Part shown: positions 1 to 25,719 of the stretch, piece after piece
Layout: each line of letters opens with the position of its first letter
Numbering within the stretch: position 1 is the stretch's first letter
Assembly: GCF_027744825.2 (NCBI RefSeq)
Contig: NC_071338.1
Location: 26,488,001 to 26,552,000, forward strand
Length of the DNA stretch: 64,000 bases
Reading direction: 5' to 3'
Origin: Synchiropus splendidus
Taxonomy: Eukaryota; Chordata; Actinopteri; Syngnathiformes; Callionymidae
The notes under the pieces: model-generated
Database searches by the model: none
Told to the model about the DNA's origin: nothing
The model's input: the letters and a program-made list of their open reading frames with translations, nothing else
Translations under genes and position numbers: made by a program

Positions 1-250
1 CATTCCCCAAAACACCAACAGGTATTCACATCTGCTAATGACAACAATTTAGTTTTTAATTTTCTTCATTTCATTATCCATAAATATTATTTATGCTGAG
101 AAACTGGATTATTGTTTAGTAACAATCGGAGTCGAGTCTTTGCTCCAAACACTCACAAATGGAAGCCAATGACCCTGGCAGAACCACCTGTGGTTGACAA
201 AACACGTTTTATACAGTTGTATTTAAATGTTTTTTCTTTTATTCCGACAG

Positions 251-562
251 CGCTGCTGTTCCCTGTCTGCACTCCGAAACCCATTGAACGCGAGAGATGC
301 ATTGACGCTCCGAACCACTTGATCGATCTGCTGACGTGGGAGGACAGTGAGGAGCAACCCAGGAAACACTGTCCGTGTGTAGGGGACCTTCACTGCCATC
401 ATCTGGGGTACGCATCATGAGTCTATTCAGTGATTGACAGAAGCCGTTACTGACACTATTCCCTTCACCGTCAGGCGAGGCTCCATGTGCCTTAAAGGAG
501 ATGATTCAAGCGAAGAACACATGACAGAAGAACTTTACTCTGACATCGACTACATCCTGTAG
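251..562 (+). CDS. dkk3: Dickkopf-related protein 3 (dkk3), last two coding exons, 5' part outside window
   Basis: Two exons, 251-407 and 475-562 (stop TAG 560-562), join in phase across a GT-AG intron. The first encodes the second cysteine-rich domain of DKK3: it begins ALLFPVCTPKPIERERC, continues through a LLTWE stretch and ends in a CPC...LHCHH cysteine run, closely like the vertebrate DKK3 colipase-fold domain. The second encodes an acidic tail ending in SDIDYIL. DKK3 is a secreted glycoprotein of the dickkopf family, linked to Wnt/TGF-beta modulation, but unlike DKK1/2/4 it is not a classical LRP6 antagonist. The upstream exons (signal peptide, soggy region, first Cys domain) lie before base 1. 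Its neighbour usp47 points toward it, as DKK3 and USP47 are adjacent in human 11p15. I cannot tell the a from the b paralogue. Confidence 0.87.
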
Positions 563-777
563 CCAATCCAAATGAAAGGAAATGAAGCATGTATGTTGCT
601 ATACTTGTGCATAACTGTGAACGATTTGCTCAATAAGAGACTATCCACCGTCACTTATTTATTCAGATGTTTGCCCGACTGTTTGCTGTAGTCTTACTAA
701 TTTACTAATAATAGAACAGGTTTTATTTTGGCATCTTGCTTCCAATTCACAGAATCAGCTTGATCTACTGCTTGATG

Positions 778-783
778 AATAAA
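778..783 (+). promoter_or_regulatory. Poly(A) signal of dkk3
   Basis: A canonical AATAAA lies 216 bp after the dkk3 stop, so the 3'UTR probably ends near position 800. It is the first canonical hexamer on this strand after the stop. Confidence 0.55.
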
Positions 784-799
784 AACTATTTGCCACATT

Positions 800-2163
800 G
801 CACACCCCATCTTTTGGAAGGTAGGACCAGGGCACAAAGCTGCTTATTAAAAACAAGATAATGAAGCTAAAGCCCTGGTGTGAAATCAGTCCATTCCCCA
901 GAGACAGTTACCAGAGCAACAAGGCAATGAATCAAGGCTGGTTGGGAGCAGGTGTTGTCTAAACCCAGAATGCCAACAAAAGGACAGTTTCTGTCCTTCC
1001 TATAATGAATGCCAAACATGGGACAAAAAAATGCAAAGGAATGATAAGTTCCTGCATGTTTATCTGGTGCTGTTACTGGCATTAAAAAGTACCCCTGAAA
1101 ATATGTCACTTAATAACAACCTGTCACTTTCTGAATACAATTTTGAGTAGAAACTCAGGGCTACTGTGTTCGACTGGTGAGTCCTGGGTCTCTGAAGTCA
1201 TTTCTAAGGATTTGAATTTCAATGATCGACATTCCAAGTCAAGAAGTGCAAGTTGGAGAACACAATAAAAAGAGGATGTTGTAATTTCTGGAAAAAAAAG
1301 CATTTTAATTCATCTCTAAAATCCTCTATTTTCACACAATTTTAAAGAAATTACCACCCCCCCCCCAAAAAAAAGGAATTTCTTCAGACATTGGCATTTC
1401 CACAGTGAACATCTGGCGGCGACAGCAGCAGGAGACCACAGAGGTGCCAGGACACTCTACTTCAGAATTCGGGTGCCAGCAGTTTATCAAGCAGCAGCGG
1501 TGGCAGCGGCGGCATGTCGAGGCACCACATCAACCTGGCACTCTGTTGCACAGAGCCCTTCCTCCACACAACACAATACCACACACAAACAAATGCACAG
1601 GGCTTTGAACATGAGATGCCCCTTTTGCAAGATGGAAAGGAGAAATACGAGTTTTGAGAAAAACAAAAACAGATGTGCAACAAGAGCCTGGTAAGACCCA
1701 CTTCATGTATACAGAAATCATGCCTTGCTAAACACTCTTATCTTATCTAAACTTGTTACAGGCTTGCAGTCAAAAAAAAAATGTCCCGCTCCAGTAAAGC
1801 ACTGGAGCAATAGCCCAAATATAAAATGTCAAGGACTTGCTCATGTCTACTTGTGAAAGTGGCTGTTGTCTGGTAAATCAGCTCGCAGGTATGGATTTGT
1901 AGAAGCAGCCGAATTCAGCTGGCTGTTGAGGTTTATTGATCTGACTCTGAAAGTGTTTCACAGTCCAACTGGAGTGGGGATTCTCTCACCAGGAGGTCTA
2001 ACTGGAGCCCAAGCTTATGAATTAGAAATTGATGAGTCAAAAAACGTCACAAACAGAAACAAAGAAACACGTGACAGAAGACATAAATAGGCAGGATAGA
2101 GGCCGTCACTGACCCAACATCTCGGTTCTGAGATTCATGTTCAAATCATCTGTCTGTACATTA
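800..2163. other. Intergenic region between the tail-to-tail dkk3 and usp47 genes
   Basis: No exon with splice signals or recognisable protein was found. It contains short poly-C and poly-A runs near 1350-1375 and short AGC-rich stretches near 1490. Part of it may be alternative 3'UTR of usp47, since further reverse-strand poly(A) hexamers occur. Otherwise I see nothing. Confidence 0.5.
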
Positions 2164-2169
2164 TTTATT
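2164..2169 (-). promoter_or_regulatory. Candidate poly(A) signal of usp47
   Basis: TTTATT on the plus strand reads AATAAA on the usp47 strand, about 230 bp after the usp47 stop codon. More distal signals are possible, so usage is inferred. Confidence 0.45.
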
Positions 2170-2400
2170 CTTTTTCTATATTGAATAGCTTCCCTTTCTC
2201 TTTACAGTACGATACACTCTAGTGCACATCAGGGGGGTCTGAGTCGCTGCCGGGAGTCGGAGCATGTTGAGAGCACATCCCACTCACAACGCCGCTTGTT
2301 GGGCAACCTCCCTCTCAAGAAGCACGCTCGCACCGAGCTCCAGCACCCCAATGCTCAGCGGCAGAAGCCTAGCGACATGATCGGGGCAGACCTCTGAAGA

Positions 2401-16457
<14,057 letters not shown>

Positions 16458-17075
16458 TTGTGCGACACTTGAGACTTTATCCACGGACGGATGTCAGCGA
16501 GAAAACTTTGCAGCACTGAACACAAACATGGCTCGTGTCTCGTGTGCTCAAACTTCAGACGCTTGAAACGCGAAAGCACACTTGGTCAAACTTGTAAGCG
16601 CATCGAACCCAAGCGGTTTCACCAAGTGTCCTGTTGTAAATGGAGAAAGATGGCCGGTGTTACTCCGCGAGACTTTGGCGTCACATTCCATCCAGACAGA
16701 CGCGCGGACACCGTGACGTGGGTGCTTTTTTGTTGACAAGAAAACACCGAGGCCGGGGCAACGAGGGATCAGGGATGTTTAAACAAAGCTCTGTCTTTAG
16801 TTTGTATTTTAACACTTACACGTCCAGAGAGGTCATCAACTGAAACCTGGCTTCATTTGTAATGTGACACTGGTCGATATTAAATACAATCGATAACCAC
16901 AATACCCTACTCACATTTATATAAACCATTATACATTCACAATAAATGACAGTGCTTATTATTTATAATATTTGAATGCACAATTGCAGCAACAAAAGTG
17001 ATTAAAATGTGACATAAAGTACTTTGGTGATATGTGCAGGTGACTTATTAGACAACTGCATACCAGCCAGGTGTA

Positions 17076-17335
17076 TTACAAGATATGAGTTGGCAATGCA
17101 ATAAATGCCACAAGATCTTCCTTCAAACCTTTTGAATATTTAATAAACAATTTTCTTATATGTATCCAAGATAAATACGCCCAATCTTTCATCACCCCAG
17201 ACTCCTCCCTCAGCTCTTCTGGCAGAATTCTGATGTACTCAGACACTATCTCTCCAGCGTGTCCGGGGTCCTCCCCGTATATATCTACTCTCACAAAATA
17301 TGACAGTAGACGCAGAATGCCTGCTAGTGAGTTTT
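17076..17335 (-). CDS. Unidentified conserved-looking terminal exon (possible gene fragment)
   Basis: On the minus strand a good acceptor (TGTTGTACAG at plus 17336-17345) is followed by an open frame of about 86 codons to a TAA at 17076-17078. The peptide begins NSLAGILRLLSYFVRVDIY, continues with GEDPGHAGEIVSEYIRILPEE and contains KDWAYLSWIHIRKLFIKY. Its composition is that of a folded helical protein, rich in charged and aromatic residues, rather than random frame. I do not recognise the family. The exon lies 400 bp beyond the clec3a stop and 620 bp from the usp47 start, with no obvious upstream exon of the same gene before clec3a. It could be the last exon of a gene with clec3a in its intron, a decayed fragment left at a rearrangement junction, or chance. 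Confidence 0.33.
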
Positions 17336-17491
17336 CTGTACAACAAAAGTAGATGCAGAAAATGTTACCCGTCCTTCAGTCCCTTAATTAGAACTAAATT
17401 ACATAAAAGTCTGGCTATATGCTATGTGAATAAACACATTTGTCGTAATATTTAAAATAAAAGAGGAAACAACAGAATGGAAAAACACAAG

Positions 17492-17497
17492 TTTATT
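17492..17497 (-). promoter_or_regulatory. Candidate poly(A) signal of clec3a
   Basis: TTTATT on the plus strand (AATAAA on the gene strand) lies 238 bp past the clec3a stop, giving a short 3'UTR that ends before the orphan exon at 17335. Confidence 0.5.
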
Positions 17498-17734
17498 TTT
17501 GCATTTCATTGTTCTCTGCATGTTAACTCCATTTGAAGTGTACTGATATTCAGAAGAAAGAAAAAAAGTCATATACCGAACAACCTGTTTATAATAGACC
17601 GTGGCATACTTTACTGTTGAGAAGAAATATGCATCAACATATGTTGACTTTTTATGCCTTTTTATGAAAAGTAATGACAAATATTTTAGCCTTAAGGCTG
17701 AATTTCTAAATGTCATTTTTAGAGACGGTTGAGT

Positions 17735-20335
17735 TCAGGGAATGATATATTCACAAATATACTTCTTCAGACTGCGGCACACTTCATCATGCCACTTCCC
17801 CTGTGCTGCTACTGACAGAGCCACGCAGCTCTCTCTCTTGGTGCCAGTGGGCTGCTTCTTGGAGCGGTCCCAGTTGAAGAAGCTAATGGGTTGACTGTTG
17901 ACATCCACGTACTGGCCCTCTTTCACTATGTCGGCCACACCAATCCAGAAGTCCTTTGATCCTGGACCAGACCTCTTTGCATAATCCCTCAGATCGTTGT
18001 TCTCCATCATGTCTCGAGGCGTTGCCAGGGTTCCTCCTTGTGCAATACAGTCCTCATTTGCTTCATGGTAATGCTTTGGCTCTTCAACTGTCAGGTAACA
18101 CTTCCTGTGGGCTTTAATGCCACGGAGACACACTGTGAAAAGAAGAATAACATCCACTCTGAAATTCTAGCGCCAGGGTCACGCAAGTCAAACTCAAAGA
18201 TGAGGGGCCAAATTGGACCAACAATATCACTGCAAACAACATAATTTAAAAAATGATGGTTATTATTAGCGCTCCAGCAAAACCACCTCTCATACAACTG
18301 ATCTTATGACGACATCATCAATGAAGGGTTTTGAGCAAGTTCCACTTCCTGAATGAAGTTGCTTAGTTAAATGTTTCCCTCTTCAGTCTCATTCTAGAAT
18401 GGGTGTGGGAATCATACTATGCTATGACTGTGGTGAGGGGCCATGTAGTTAGACCTAGACCTTATGTGCCTAAAAATGTTACACCCAATATTATCTAATA
18501 TTTATATTATTTCAATATTCAAAATGATAAATATTGGAATATCTTTGGAACAGGGCAAACCTATGAATAAGAGTGAAATGCAAGCACACACGCTTGCTTA
18601 TGGGCGAAATCCAAAATACATGTTGCATTAACATTGCATGATTTGGATAAAAAATAAACTACACGAAAACACTTCCTTCTTCCATAAATCTCCCTGTGTT
18701 TCGTGGCGATCAAGTGTTAGCCATAACAGAGAAGGCAAGACTAAAATGGTCTCCTTATATGGATGACTGAGATCGACCTTGACGACGATAATTTCAGTAA
18801 CATGTCAGTGAGAAGGAGTAGAAAGGATCCAGGCATTTTCTAAAGCCAGCATCCTCAGAAGTTGTCTGGCTCCTTTCTGCTCGTTCTCTCTGACAAACAG
18901 CATCACTGTGTTGTGTTCACTTGTCATCGTCCTGAGAGACCATTGGACAGACTAGGCTGCATCACTGGAAATGATATTTAAAGTTGCACCTGGACGTACA
19001 TTTATGAGAATAAATGCCCGAAACAATAATTTTATGTATCAGCTGTTTTTCATTCTCTGTATTTAACCTTTAATCAAGCATCACTGGAGCAGTTATTTTA
19101 ACTTAACCTCAGTCACCTACACCAGTGGGACCTGTACTCTTTCTATCCGAAAAAAAAGATTCCTGTTGCTGCCCTCTGCTGGTGTGCAAAGCAAGCTGCG
19201 CATAGTGCGAGAACCGAGGTACTCGAGTGCGAGTATGGACTGCTGAACTGACCTGTCATTTCAATTACTTGATTTTTCATATAACCAAGTGCAGCATTTT
19301 CCACAAAATCTTGTTTTCAACTGCCCTTTCGTGTTTCGCTTTCATTTGTTCTGTGAGATCAGCGCTGAGCCTCAGAACAAGAAGGTTATGGGATCGAATC
19401 CTGCACCACTCGGTTAAGACAGAACCTCAGTCCTGTCTATGTGGAGTGTGTATGTTTCCCCAGGGCTGATATCAGGCTCCCATGGGCACTCTGATTTCCT
19501 CCCGAAGTAGAAAACACACACACGCAGGCAAATAAGTGACTGAAAATTGTCTGTATGTGTAAGAGTGGAGAGTAGTTGTTACTCATACGTACATGATGAT
19601 CATTACATGCTTTTTATTTGCTGTCTACTCTAAGTCCCTAACAGCTGGCTAAGTTAGTGAGTTATTTAGTGAGATAGTTAAGCGTAAGTGAGAGATTTAA
19701 ATGAAACCAAAATTCCAAGGGCTAGAGATTTGATTAAAGTCAATAAAGATGTCTTTATCTGTGAGGCAATCCTCCTGTTTTTTTGATAAGCCTATTTAGA
19801 TGCCACAGCTGTATTAATAATTTAACCTATACATGAACAACTAGTGTATCATGATCGAAATACGATTGTTCCTTCCATGTCTGACTGAAATTGCTGCCCG
19901 ATTTAAGCTGGTTTTATTGCCCTGATAAATAATTCAGAGTAAAACATCATGGAGCCGATCCAAACCTTGCTTGCATGAGGTTAATATATTTTTCCAATGG
20001 AGTAAAGTACGATGTTTAATTATCATTACATAAACAACTAAATAATTTACTGTATCCTCTTCGTCTCTTGTAACTACCTGTCTGCAGGGCCTGCATCTCT
20101 TTCAGTGAATTCACTTCCTGCCACAGCCGCTGAAGCTGAGACTTCACATCTTCGTCCTCTGCACCTTCAAAGCAAAGACAATTCGTGAAAAACAAACAAA
20201 CAGAAAAAAACAGAGATAAATGTTACCAGAAGGTCGAGAGGCCACAGCTTTCCTGAACCGGGACGGTATGCTGAAGCTGATTTGCATCAAAGACATGCTG
20301 AGGATGAGGAGGAAAGGGAGGCCGAGACGTGCCAT
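17735..20335 (-). CDS. clec3a: C-type lectin domain family 3 member A (CLEC3A, tetranectin family)
   Basis: Three exons: 20227-20335, 20078-20158 and 17735-18132, total 588 nt, 195 aa (human CLEC3A 197). Exon 1 encodes a signal peptide (MARLGLPFLLILSMSLMQI, then SFSIPS) and a short basic segment. Exon 2 encodes the trimerising coiled coil (LQRLWQEVNSLKEMQALQT), typical of the tetranectin/CLEC3A group. Exon 3 encodes the long-form C-type lectin domain with six cysteines, from VCLRG and KCYL to YICEYIIP. The ends NEDC and ICEYIIP and the central SFFNWDR favour CLEC3A over CLEC3B. CLEC3A is a secreted cartilage matrix lectin. In the Ca/ligand loop the human QPNGGKREN region reads QPTGTKRES here, so calcium binding may differ. 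Same-strand neighbour vat1l matches human 16q23 synteny. Confidence 0.92.
19357..19570 (+). repeat. Diverged teleost SINE-like repeat copy in clec3a intron 2
   Basis: It carries the tRNA-like head block (CAGAACAAGAAGGTTATGGG then ATCGAATCC) and later TGATTTCCTCCCGAAG and CTGAAAATTGTCTG blocks, parallel to the copy at 24634-24817. It is strongly mutated. Confidence 0.5.
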
Positions 20336-20423
20336 GCTGGCGGCCAGTGGAGCAGACTGGACAGCACACAGTGACTCACCTTGTGCTGCTGGAAAAAGAA
20401 CTGAAAACACGACTGGCAACTCT

Positions 20424-20432
20424 CTATATATA
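20424..20432 (-). promoter_or_regulatory. TATA box of clec3a
   Basis: On the minus strand the sequence reads TATATATAG about 90 bp upstream of the clec3a ATG, which places a start near plus 20395-20400 and gives a 5'UTR of about 60 nt. A TATA promoter fits a tissue-restricted secreted gene. Confidence 0.6.
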
Positions 20433-20439
20433 CTAGCCC

Positions 20440-21418
20440 ACTGTGTTCTTTTCAAAGGTTCGCTCACTGGATTGGCTCCCCAAACACCAGAAGGAGGTGA
20501 GGGAGATTTAAGGGTGGAGGGAAATAATGCGCTCCTTGTGTCTGATTTTGATAAATATTTACTTGGAAAAAGTAGCACTAAACAGTTTGATCCTTTCATT
20601 TCACAAACAAGCTGGAGGTTCATTGACGGCTTAACTGATGGACAGTTTTCTTTTAACGCATGTCACTGTTTGATGTAACTGTGAAGGTGATAAGTGCCTC
20701 AAGGGATCACAGCCATGAGAATTTATTGAACATCTAAAAATAATCGTGCCTCTGCTACAGATGGTGTCGCAGGGGAAACACACCTGGGAAGATTGGGAGC
20801 GTGTGTTTCTCTTTCGTGGACTGATTTAATAGCTCCTGACAACAGTCCATTTATAATAAATCCCGCTCTTAATAGTTCTTAGGTCAATGTCACAAGTCTT
20901 CAAATTGATCCTCAAAGTGCAGGGGCCGTGCTGGTTTTCCTTGCAACTATGCAAGTGCACATCATTGGACCAATCAGGTGGCTGAACACTTGGAAGCACA
21001 CGGTGACCACCATTCTTTGACTTCAATCATCTCTGGACGTCAACACTGAAGCCTGTAATGGCTCAGCTCACCCTCAAACCACCCATCTGTGGAAACTACC
21101 ATCCAGGGGAACAAAACAGAAATTTGGTGTGACTGTTAGAGGCTTGTTTTGCATCAAAACAAACAAAAAAAAGTAAGAATAGAAAAAGAAAAAACACATG
21201 CAGCCTACTTTCAACCATCAATAATTCGTAGTAATTCACCAGCCACGGTGTAGTTGAACATGGCTCATAAGAAACGTTCATGTCTGTTATTGATGTACCT
21301 CAAAGTGCACTGCAACAGTTGACGCTCTTATTGCAGCAAGCAATCCACCTTCAATTCTGTCACGTCAAAAATTGCAAGGTTATGGAAATACAAAGGTCAT
21401 TTGATATTTGCAGATACA
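20440..21418. other. Intergenic region between clec3a promoter and vat1l 3' end
   Basis: There is no supported gene. Opposed reading frames near 20220-20680 are shadows around clec3a exon 1. Regulatory elements for clec3a may lie here but none is recognisable. Confidence 0.5.
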
Positions 21419-21424
21419 TTTATT
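21419..21424 (-). promoter_or_regulatory. Candidate poly(A) signal of vat1l
   Basis: TTTATT on the plus strand (AATAAA on the gene strand) lies 1.9 kb beyond the vat1l stop, next to an A-rich region at 21480-21490. If used, 21.4-23.3 kb is one long 3'UTR; no other gene is visible there. Confidence 0.42.
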
Positions 21425-23328
21425 CAAGTAGTTTCAAGTGCACAACAAAAACCTGACAAGAGAAACTTGTAGAATAAAAAGAAAAACAAAAAACATGTAA
21501 TTCCATTTCTTTTTTTTGTGTGATTTTTTTCATTGCAACACAAATACATACGATACATGCAGTCCCTCTGACATTCATACAGAATATATTTGTCAACTCC
21601 ATATACTGAGATGTACTTTTTTAAGTCCTCACTACACATGTATGGCATGACTCAAGGCCAGTTTAATACATTTGGGGGTGGGATAATAGTAGTAGCCGCA
21701 GCAACAGTATGGAGACTTACTAATCAGAAGTGAAATATAGTACATGAGTACAATCAATAAACTATTTTGATTTTGGATTAGGGGTTAAAATACAGATGAT
21801 GATAGATGTTTGACACCAGCATTGAGATTTTAAATGATTTCCTGTTGTATTTCATGGCACTTAAGTTTCGAGGCACAGGCATGTGAACATTGTAAACCTG
21901 AGTTCCAGCTCAACCTTAGCCGAGGGACATCAGCTGTTCTTGTTATTATGCCAACGCTGCCAGTTGAAAATGTCATCGTCTGAGTATTGAGAGAGCAAGT
22001 GACCAGCAGGGTGCCATTGAGGCAGGTACTGAGCTGGAATGCAAAGCTCGGCAGGTTCCCTACCTCACCTTTAATGATGTCATTATCATTAGACAGCAGC
22101 CGGGAGGAGAACTCAGAGCTCATTTGAATCCAGTCAGAAAGATTATTTCTCAATACAGGCCCAGATTCTTTCAGTGGTTTAAGTGAATTTGAAGACTGCA
22201 TGCATCCATTTTCTCTCTTTATTGTAAATCCCAGCAGTCTGAGGCCTAAACCTCCCCCGTGACAGAACCTCCATCTCATTTGAGGGAATAGCACAGTGCT
22301 CCCAGGTGGACCAGCATGCCCGAGGACCACCGCCAAATGAGACATGCACGGGCTATTCACCAGAGAGGCATCCTGACTGCCACCTCAGAAGACTTTTCTG
22401 TAGCTCGGAGCTGTCTGAAACTCTGAATAATAACAATCTTGTTTCATCTTGCACCTTGCTCTTACAGCCACTAACCAAAGCTCTTGACCAAGATTGACCT
22501 CTGAAACATTTTCCTCACCACGACTCATTGATACAGGTCTGAACTGTCTGTTCACTCTCACAGCAACCTCCCCTCACAAGAATCACATACCTGAAGGGTC
22601 TCGTCGGCAATAGCCATAAAATTAAAGGAGCTAGTCCTCACCCCTCCCATATCACACACAAAATTGAAAAAAAAACCTAAGAAAAATTCTGCTCATGATA
22701 TGAATGAACTGAACAGTGACATATAGTAGACTTCTGGAAACAGGTTTCATATGCAGACCAAACACACACCAGTCATATGCAGACCTATTAACCAGAGTAC
22801 ACAATGCACAAGAGGAACACCTCCCACAGCTGGACGCTGGGTCGAATGTAAATGAATAGTACGAGGCTGGCAAGTCTGAGCTAAGGAAAGTGAACTGCAA
22901 CTGCGATGTCAAGGCCACTGGAGAACATATGAAGATATGAGTGGTATATAGGATAACCAATACACTTTTGGGGGATAGAGAGTGAGTGAGAGAGAACAAA
23001 CTTTTGTAAGGTCAGCAGAGCCTGACCACTGTTGGAAAACCTCTTGGAATAAATGAAAGGTTTTGTTTCATCTGCTACAACAGCAAGGATAGGGAACATT
23101 AAATTTAGCTCTCAAATTGATACCGAATCCAGTTCTATATTTTTTAGAACACCTCTATAACATATAAAAGCAATACTGCTATAACATTATCAGAGGAGAC
23201 ATCATCAACAGGAAAGACAGAAGGCACAGATACACTCCACACTCGTGCACAAACACACACGTCAGGAGACTCTGCGTTCGTCTGCCGAGAGTCGGTGAAG
23301 CATTTTCCAGTCTCTGGTGGTGTCAAAT
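21425..23328 (-). other. Probable long 3'UTR of vat1l
   Basis: This 1.9-kb stretch has no supported reading frame, no splice pattern and no repeat, and ends in a gene-strand AATAAA. A long 3'UTR is the simplest explanation; RNA evidence would decide. Confidence 0.4.
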
Positions 23329-25681
23329 TTAATGGATGAAAGGCATACGCTCCTTGCTGTCGTCTCCCTCTGGCTCCTCTTCCTCCTCTCCGGCCTCACT
23401 GGTCTCCGTGCTGTCACTGGCCATCTAGTGGGAGACAGGTGGTTGCAAGAAGCCTTTTTTTTTTGTCGTCACTCAGGTTCTTTGACAAAAATAACAATAA
23501 TAACCAGGGATCACAAGATTATTGTTTGTATCTATTATGTATACATAACTCATGTTGAGAATGACCCCTGTGCACTGAGCACAATCGGACTGCAGGAGGC
23601 AGTGACACTACAGAGTGGAGAAGTAAAGAAGAGGCCATGGAGCAGGGAGAAAACCTCCAATGATCATAAATCTACTTTGTGTCACTGCATGACAGTTGAT
23701 TGATCACTGTGGTTCCGTTGTATGTTGTGATTTATAAGGCATCTACAAAAATGTTGTTTATGTGACTGGATGTGTTGGTGGGAACACTGAAAATCAATGG
23801 GGGAAATCTGGAGAATCTTTTTAAATATGAGTGAACCAACTAAACACCACCAAAATCCATTCACTTGAAGGTCAGCAAATTTCCAACCACCACTTCAAAT
23901 ATGTGACCTGGTTAAAAAGGTTCCATAACGTCAATGTTTGTCACAATAAAATGGATGTCTGGTTGGTATTGTATTAAACTGTACTGCTCTTATTGTCTCC
24001 TGCATAACTCCTGCTCTTCTGCTCCAATGCTTTTCTTAGTGGTTGTTATCCTTCTTTTGAGGACTGATTAACTGGACTATATAAATCGCTTGCGCTCGAA
24101 CCAACCTTCAGATCTGCCAGATGCTCTCATTATCCCTCACAGAAATAAGTGAAACTTCACAGTCTTTTTCATCCTTTGACTTGTATTTTGGCATCCTCTC
24201 TATTATTTTGTCCTATAACCAGCATGATAAGCAATCAAAGTAGCTTAAAAACGATACTTTAAATGGCAACAACTGTGATGTTCCATAATCAAAGTCTAAG
24301 AAAAGACATTAGAGTGGTGATCATTGATGGAGTCTTCATGTGGATCAGTATGTATTACCTTGTTTACATCAAACCTTGCACTTAGTCAAGCGGTGGATGT
24401 GTGACGCACACAGATGGGCCCACCTGCTCCATTTGTTTCTAAAAATAACTAATTATTCTACTGTGGAGATTGCCGTGAATACTATGTTCATGAGATTACT
24501 AGGTAGTAAACAAGGACAAGTGATGTCGGGTGCATGGCCTGGAATCAGTACTTCAGTCCAGATACATTTTCTTAGTAATACAGCTTAATATTTAATCCTA
24601 AATAACAATGCATGATACAGTATCTATACACAAGGGCAGCACAGTGGAGCAATGGTTAGCATTGCGGGCTCTCAGCAAGAAGGTATAGAGTTTGAATCCA
24701 GCGCTGTAGAGTTCACCCTGTGCCTGCATGGATTTTCTCCAGATACTCTGGTTTCCTCCCACGGCATGCTAGGTTAATTGGACACTATAAAATTGGTTTA
24801 CAGAAGATGGATGTATGAAGACTTCCTCCTCTTCTTTCACAACCACCTCCATCTCCTAACATGTTTTCACTTGTCCCTCCATGTCACCTGTCAAGCCTGT
24901 CACCCCTAACTTTGTCATAGTCATGCAACAAACAACAACAACAATAATAGCAACACTACAACAACTACTACCTCTAATAACTATACTAGTAATAATAATA
25001 ATGGTCACCAGGGGTGTGGGTGTCTTCTCAATGTCTAGGATGAGTTTCCCAATATTTCCTCTGTCATGGATCCGCTGCATGGCTTCTTTAACCTAGAACA
25101 AAAACATATATCTTCAGTAATTCAGCAGGTTGAAGTCTGTAAAGTTCTGGCTGTTTTTTATTTAATATTGGCCACATTTATACTGTCATTTTTACGTATA
25201 ACTCACGACTGTTCATTAAAAATCAATTGCTGTTGCTCCGGCTTACACATTACAAAAATATACCTGAAAATTTTGCATTTTTATATCATTTTACCAAGAC
25301 ATCTTTTTTTCCATAAATCGAAATATTCCAACAGACCAAACACTTCTGCTGTTCATGTCCAGTAAGGTAATATCCGTTATATTCAATACAGGAGGCCGAC
25401 AGATTCCATTCGTTCATTTTAAAAATGGTTGCTCAGGTCAACATGTAAACTGACGCCCTGCGAATTTCTCTGGTGAACAAATGAGGCAGCCTTGTCCCTG
25501 ACACTGCCTCCCACGCTGACCCCCTCTCTAATGAGATTCTTCATGGGCAATAGTTTCAAATAATGGCAGGAGCATTCCACCAGAAGTTTAATGACAGCAT
25601 CATGAAAGTTTTTCCCATGACAAATAGCAATCATTATTTTCTGCAGGCTGTTGAGCGCACTATGGATTTGTAACTAAGCGT

Positions 25682-25719
<38 letters not shown>

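Noticed and set aside
20144..20678. Two long overlapping frames on opposite strands (159 and 152 codons)
   Set aside because: They overlap clec3a exon 1 and its promoter. The true coding part is only 20227-20335; the rest is a shadow with no homology or splice support.
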